Shown one piece after another: positions 5,521 to 7,706 of a DNA stretch of 7,706 nucleotides (position 1 is its first letter; every line of letters starts with the position of its first letter). The stretch comes from JAVBUP01 sp031555175. GTDB lineage: Bacteria; Bacillota_I; Bacilli_A; Erysipelotrichales; Coprobacillaceae. The position numbers and the translations under genes are program-made. The notes under the pieces are model-generated. The model worked only from the letters and a program-made list of their open reading frames with translations, was not told the DNA's origin and made no database searches. The stretch is taken from the NCBI GenBank assembly GCA_031555175.1, contig JAVBUP010000074.1, positions 1-7,706 of the forward strand, written 5' to 3'.

Positions 5521-6908
5521 TATTCTACCTCCAAAGTGTTTGATTCACTTAGTTTCTTATACCATCTGCCTGACTTCTTCACTGTTCTTGCTTGAGTTTC
5601 TAAGTCAAGTGAAATTAAACCATACCTATTTTTATAAGCATTCGTCCATGACCAACAATCAATATATGTCCATAAATGGAACCCTAAACAATTACTACCC
5701 TCACTTATGCCTTGATGTAAATACTTTAAGTGTTCAGTAATAAATTCAATTCGATAGTCATCTTCTACGATACCATCACTATTAATGTATCGTTCTTCTC
5801 CTTCAACGCCCATTCCTGATTCTGATATGAACCAAGGTATATTATTATAATTATCACGAATATTTATTGCAATATCATACATAGCCTGCGGATAAATTTC
5901 CCATCCTCGATATGGGTTCATCCTCTTCACTGGCATATCATAATAATCTGCAAATGATTCAGGCATCAGTTTTTTAGGCATTGGGCTCTCTTTTGCCTTG
6001 ATGCGGCGGGGTTGGTAATAATTTACTCCTAGTATATCTATTGTGTTATTCTTAATTAATGCTAACTCATCACTTGTACATATTGGTAATAAATCATGTT
6101 CCTTAAATAGAGTTATCAAGTCTTTGGGAAACTCTCCTAAAGTAACAGGATCAAGGAAACTGCGATTATAAATTAAATCTGCTTTATAACTAGCAGTTAA
6201 ATCAGCTTCCAAATTACTACGAGAATAACTTGGTGTTAGATTTAATATGATACCTACTTTACCACTAAAATTTAGTTTTCGATACTCTTGCACAAACATA
6301 CAATGTGCCAGTATTTCATTATATCCCACTTGAATTGCTCTTTTAAAATCTACTACTTCTGGATAGTGGAATTGATACAAATATCCTGCTTCTACAGGAA
6401 CAATAGGCTCATTTTGGCTAAACCAATAGTCTACACGATCTCCAAACAACTCAAAACAAATTCTAGCATATCTTGCGAATGCTTTTACAACATCCTTGTT
6501 CTCCCATCCCCCAATGTTTTGTAATGCCATAGGCATATCAAAATGATATAGATTCATAAACACTTTAATATTATTGGCTCTTAATTCATTAATAACATTA
6601 TTATAGAATTCTACCGCTTTTTGATTTACTTCCCCATCGCCATCTGGTATGAGTCTTGACCATGAAATAGAAGTTCTAAAACTATTGAGCCCAACCTCTT
6701 TCATTAAAGCAATATCTTTCTTGTAATTCTTATAGAAAGTTGATGTATCTTTACTACCTATACCATTAAAAAATCTTTCTGGGTTTTGCTCACTCCAAAA
6801 ATCCCATAAATTTTGTCCTTTGCCATCAGTGTAATTATCTCCCTCTGTTTGTGGTGCACTTGTAGCTGCTCCCCAAAAGAAATCCTGTGGAAATACTAAT
6901 TTAGTCAT
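5520..6908 (-). CDS. gmuD: GH1 6-phospho-beta-glycosidase (GmuD-like)
   Basis: Retaining beta-glycosidase of family GH1, expected to hydrolyse PTS-imported beta-linked disaccharide 6-phosphates (cellobiose or mannobiose type) in the cytosol. The 462 residues are full length. The N-terminal FPQDFFWGAATSAPQTEG is the family signature, acid/base E167 lies in SQNEP and nucleophile E363 in ISESG. In the phosphate-recognition loop, S420 and Y429 match the Ser and Tyr of LacG-type phospho-glycosidases, while the usual Lys is N427 with K426 beside it. From memory, GmuD proteins share this YKNRYG form. Conserved IGGW, YLYxFHYP and NRSFLDP segments also agree with GmuD. The gene leads an operon with the ROK kinase (TAATG overlap). 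Its ribosome site is an unusual run of six G. A 6-phospho-beta-glucosidase without mannan specificity is the main alternative. Confidence 0.87.
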   Translation of the reverse strand: MTKLVFPQDFFWGAATSAPQTEGDNYTDGKGQNLWDFWSEQNPERFFNGIGSKDTSTFYKNYKKDIALMKEVGLNSFRTSISWSRLIPDGDGEVNQKAVEFYNNVINELRANNIKVFMNLYHFDMPMALQNIGGWENKDVVKAFARYARICFELFGDRVDYWFSQNEPIVPVEAGYLYQFHYPEVVDFKRAIQVGYNEILAHCMFVQEYRKLNFSGKVGIILNLTPSYSRSNLEADLTASYKADLIYNRSFLDPVTLGEFPKDLITLFKEHDLLPICTSDELALIKNNTIDILGVNYYQPRRIKAKESPMPKKLMPESFADYYDMPVKRMNPYRGWEIYPQAMYDIAINIRDNYNNIPWFISESGMGVEGEERYINSDGIVEDDYRIEFITEHLKYLHQGISEGSNCLGFHLWTYIDCWSWTNAYKNRYGLISLDLETQARTVKKSGRWYKKLSESNTLEVE

Positions 6909-6915
6909 GCTAGTT

Positions 6916-6921
6916 CCCCCC
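6916..6921 (-). promoter_or_regulatory. Unusual poly-G ribosome binding site of gmuD
   Basis: The minus strand reads GGGGGGAAC seven bases before the ATG at 6908. Every other start in the window uses an AGGAGG-like or GGTG site, so a run of six G is out of character for this AT-rich DNA. It still offers a partial match to the anti-Shine-Dalgarno. Confidence 0.6.
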
Positions 6922-6933
6922 GTATATATTCAA

Positions 6934-6942
6934 ATCATACCA
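6934..6942 (-). promoter_or_regulatory. Extended -10 promoter of the gmuD-gmuE operon
   Basis: The minus strand reads TGGTATGAT, an extended -10 (TGn followed by TATGAT, five of six consensus bases). The -35 region falls in the T-tract of the preceding terminator and has no good match, which fits an extended -10 or an activated promoter. Transcription would start near 6927, leaving a leader of about 20 bases. No catabolite-response (cre) consensus is seen nearby. Confidence 0.5.
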
Positions 6943-6949
6943 CATTATT

Positions 6950-6979
6950 AAAATAAAAAAATGCACTATATGCATTTTT
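6950..6979 (-). terminator. Terminator of the 6979-7500 GNAT gene
   Basis: AAAAATGCA (6957-6965) and TGCATTTTT (6971-6979) form a perfect 9-bp stem with a 5-nt loop, followed on the minus strand by TTTTTTTATTTT. The stem starts at the stop codon itself. Because both flanks are A or T runs it could also work on the opposite strand. Confidence 0.85.
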
Positions 6980-7500
6980 CATTTTTTATCAATTATTTTT
7001 TCAAATTCAATTCGATATGGTTTATACCCAAGACTCTCAAACATCTTCATTGAACTCGTGTTTAAAACCCCAGTGCCAGCTCTCATTATTTTAACTTCTA
7101 TACTTTTCGCATATTGTTCTAAATATAATATTATCTTTTTAGCAACTCCTTGTTGACGATACTGAGCCTCTATATAAATATCCTGAATCTCTAAACAGCG
7201 AAAACCTGTTTCTTTGTCTTCACTATAATGAGCCCAAACATAGCCGATAACATTGGAGAAAATCTCATCCGAATAGATTAAGTAAGCTTTAGATTTACTA
7301 TTATTTATACTGTTTTCAATCGAATTTAAAAAAATGTTTATTTGATTGTCCATCTTAAGCCAATTTTGTTTATAGCATTCATAAGTAATCTGTCTAGCCC
7401 ACGATGACTCGCATTCATAGTTTATTTGGCAGTGACAGTCTAATAAATACTCCCTATCCCTTAACATATCAATTTCTAAAAAATATAGTTTATCATACAT
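6979..7500 (-). CDS. GNAT-family N-acetyltransferase, stand-alone
   Basis: A 173-residue predicted acetyl-CoA-dependent acetyltransferase. The acetyl-CoA loop is QYRQQGVA at residues 113-120, following the strand LEIQDIYIE. The motif B region NTSSMKMFESLGYKPY at 147-162 carries the Asn/Ser and the terminal Gly-Tyr usual for GNATs. The N-terminal 60 residues are less typical and rich in Cys, Tyr and acidic residues; no second domain is recognised. The substrate is unknown. The ATG at 7500 follows AAGGAG by nine bases. The gene is bounded on both sides by strong hairpin terminators, so it is probably transcribed alone, and it lies next to a transposase fragment. It shares only the fold signature with the acetyltransferase at 3089-3502. 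Confidence 0.88.
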   Translation of the reverse strand: MYDKLYFLEIDMLRDREYLLDCHCQINYECESSWARQITYECYKQNWLKMDNQINIFLNSIENSINNSKSKAYLIYSDEIFSNVIGYVWAHYSEDKETGFRCLEIQDIYIEAQYRQQGVAKKIILYLEQYAKSIEVKIMRAGTGVLNTSSMKMFESLGYKPYRIEFEKIIDKK

Positions 7501-7521
7501 TACAACTCACTCCTTGTTTTA

Positions 7522-7527
7522 ATTCTA
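7522..7527 (-). promoter_or_regulatory. Weak -10 candidate for the stand-alone GNAT gene
   Basis: The minus strand reads TAGAAT about 20 bases before the ATG, in the short space between the preceding terminator and the gene. The region 17 bases upstream (TTCTTT) is a poor -35. The interval is so AT-rich that the match may be chance, but a promoter is expected here. Confidence 0.3.
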
Positions 7528-7542
7528 TATTATTTACATAAT

Positions 7543-7570
7543 AAAAGAAATGGCTCAGGCCATTTCTTTT
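7543..7570. terminator. Strong bidirectional-looking hairpin terminator
   Basis: AAAAGAAATGGC (7543-7554) and GCCATTTCTTTT (7559-7570) form a perfect 12-bp stem with a 4-nt loop. T-rich tracts follow on both strands. It lies seven bases after the stop of the transposase-like fragment on the minus strand, and isolates the GNAT gene from transcription coming from the right. It may also mark or lie close to the end of an insertion sequence. Confidence 0.8.
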
Positions 7571-7576
7571 CTTTAT

Positions 7577-7706
7577 TCAAATCTCAACCGCACCATTATT
7601 TAATTTATTAAATTCTATATCATAAGCAGATTCAAAGTCAAATAGTTTTCTAGGCATTGAATTAATTTGATTAGATATATCATCTAAATATTGTTGTTCT
7701 ACTTGA
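7577..7706 (-). CDS. C-terminal end of a probable IS30-type transposase (partial, runs off the right edge)
   Basis: An open frame from the window edge to a TGA at 7579-7577 encodes 42 residues. The core INSMPRKLFDFESAYDIEF resembles the C-terminal 'N-x-x-P-R-K-x-L-x-F-x-(S/T)-x-x-(D/E)-x-F' pattern that ends IS30-family DDE transposases. The catalytic DDE residues would lie beyond the edge, so neither integrity nor activity can be judged. No clear terminal inverted repeat or target duplication can be recognised from one end only; the 7543-7570 hairpin is the only structure after the stop. The family call rests on a short motif from memory; another DDE transposase or an unrelated protein is possible. 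Confidence 0.5.
   Translation of the reverse strand, partial: QVEQQYLDDISNQINSMPRKLFDFESAYDIEFNKLNNGAVEI

Noticed and set aside
5540..6524. Two short plus-strand open frames inside gmuD (5540-5740 and 6288-6524)
   Set aside because: Both are antisense to conserved GH1 sequence, without ribosome sites or recognisable motifs.
6909..6978. Catabolite-response (cre) site expected upstream of a sugar operon
   Set aside because: No match to the TGWAANCGNTNWCA consensus was found in the intergenic region.
1..7706. CRISPR array, tRNA or rRNA genes, toxin-antitoxin or anti-phage system
   Set aside because: No regularly spaced direct repeats, cloverleaf sequences or conserved rRNA segments were seen, and none of the gene products matches a known defence family.

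Overview
All genes in this 7.7 kb window read on the minus strand, so gene order below runs from high to low coordinates. The DNA is AT-rich, with Gram-positive style Shine-Dalgarno sites (AGGAGG type), strong sigma-A-like promoters, U-tract hairpin terminators and a T-box riboswitch. UGA is used as a stop and TGG for tryptophan. This points to a low-GC Bacillota (Firmicutes). An Erysipelotrichia-like or neighbouring gut lineage is my guess, not something the sequence proves.

Right edge (7706 to 6950): the last 42 codons of what looks like an IS30-type transposase, a 12-bp-stem hairpin terminator, then a stand-alone GNAT acetyltransferase with its own terminator. Middle-right (6940 to 4115): a sugar operon. 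A GH1 6-phospho-beta-glycosidase very like GmuD and a ROK sugar kinase very like GmuE/fructokinase are coupled by a TAATG overlap, and a small HEAT-like helical-repeat protein of unknown role follows closely. The expected PTS transporter and GntR-type regulator are not in the window. The cell presumably imports a beta-linked disaccharide as its 6-phosphate, GmuD-like cleaves it, and the kinase phosphorylates a free hexose. Middle (4118 to 3516): a PF06695-type four-helix membrane protein with its own promoter and terminator.

Middle-left (3502 to 2052): a tight three-gene unit of a second GNAT acetyltransferase, exodeoxyribonuclease III (xth) and a small three-helix membrane protein. Left (2051 to 99): a strong promoter, a methionine-specific T-box leader (specifier AUG, T-box core UGGU, competing antiterminator and terminator), metG encoding a short form of methionyl-tRNA synthetase, and its terminator. 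At the extreme left are the first 17 codons of another gene.

No CRISPR array, tRNA, rRNA or defence system is visible. The content is mostly ordinary housekeeping and carbohydrate genes. The points most worth a second look are the unknown HEAT-like gene in the sugar operon, the very tight packing of promoters onto stop codons and terminators, and the mobile-element remnant at the right edge.
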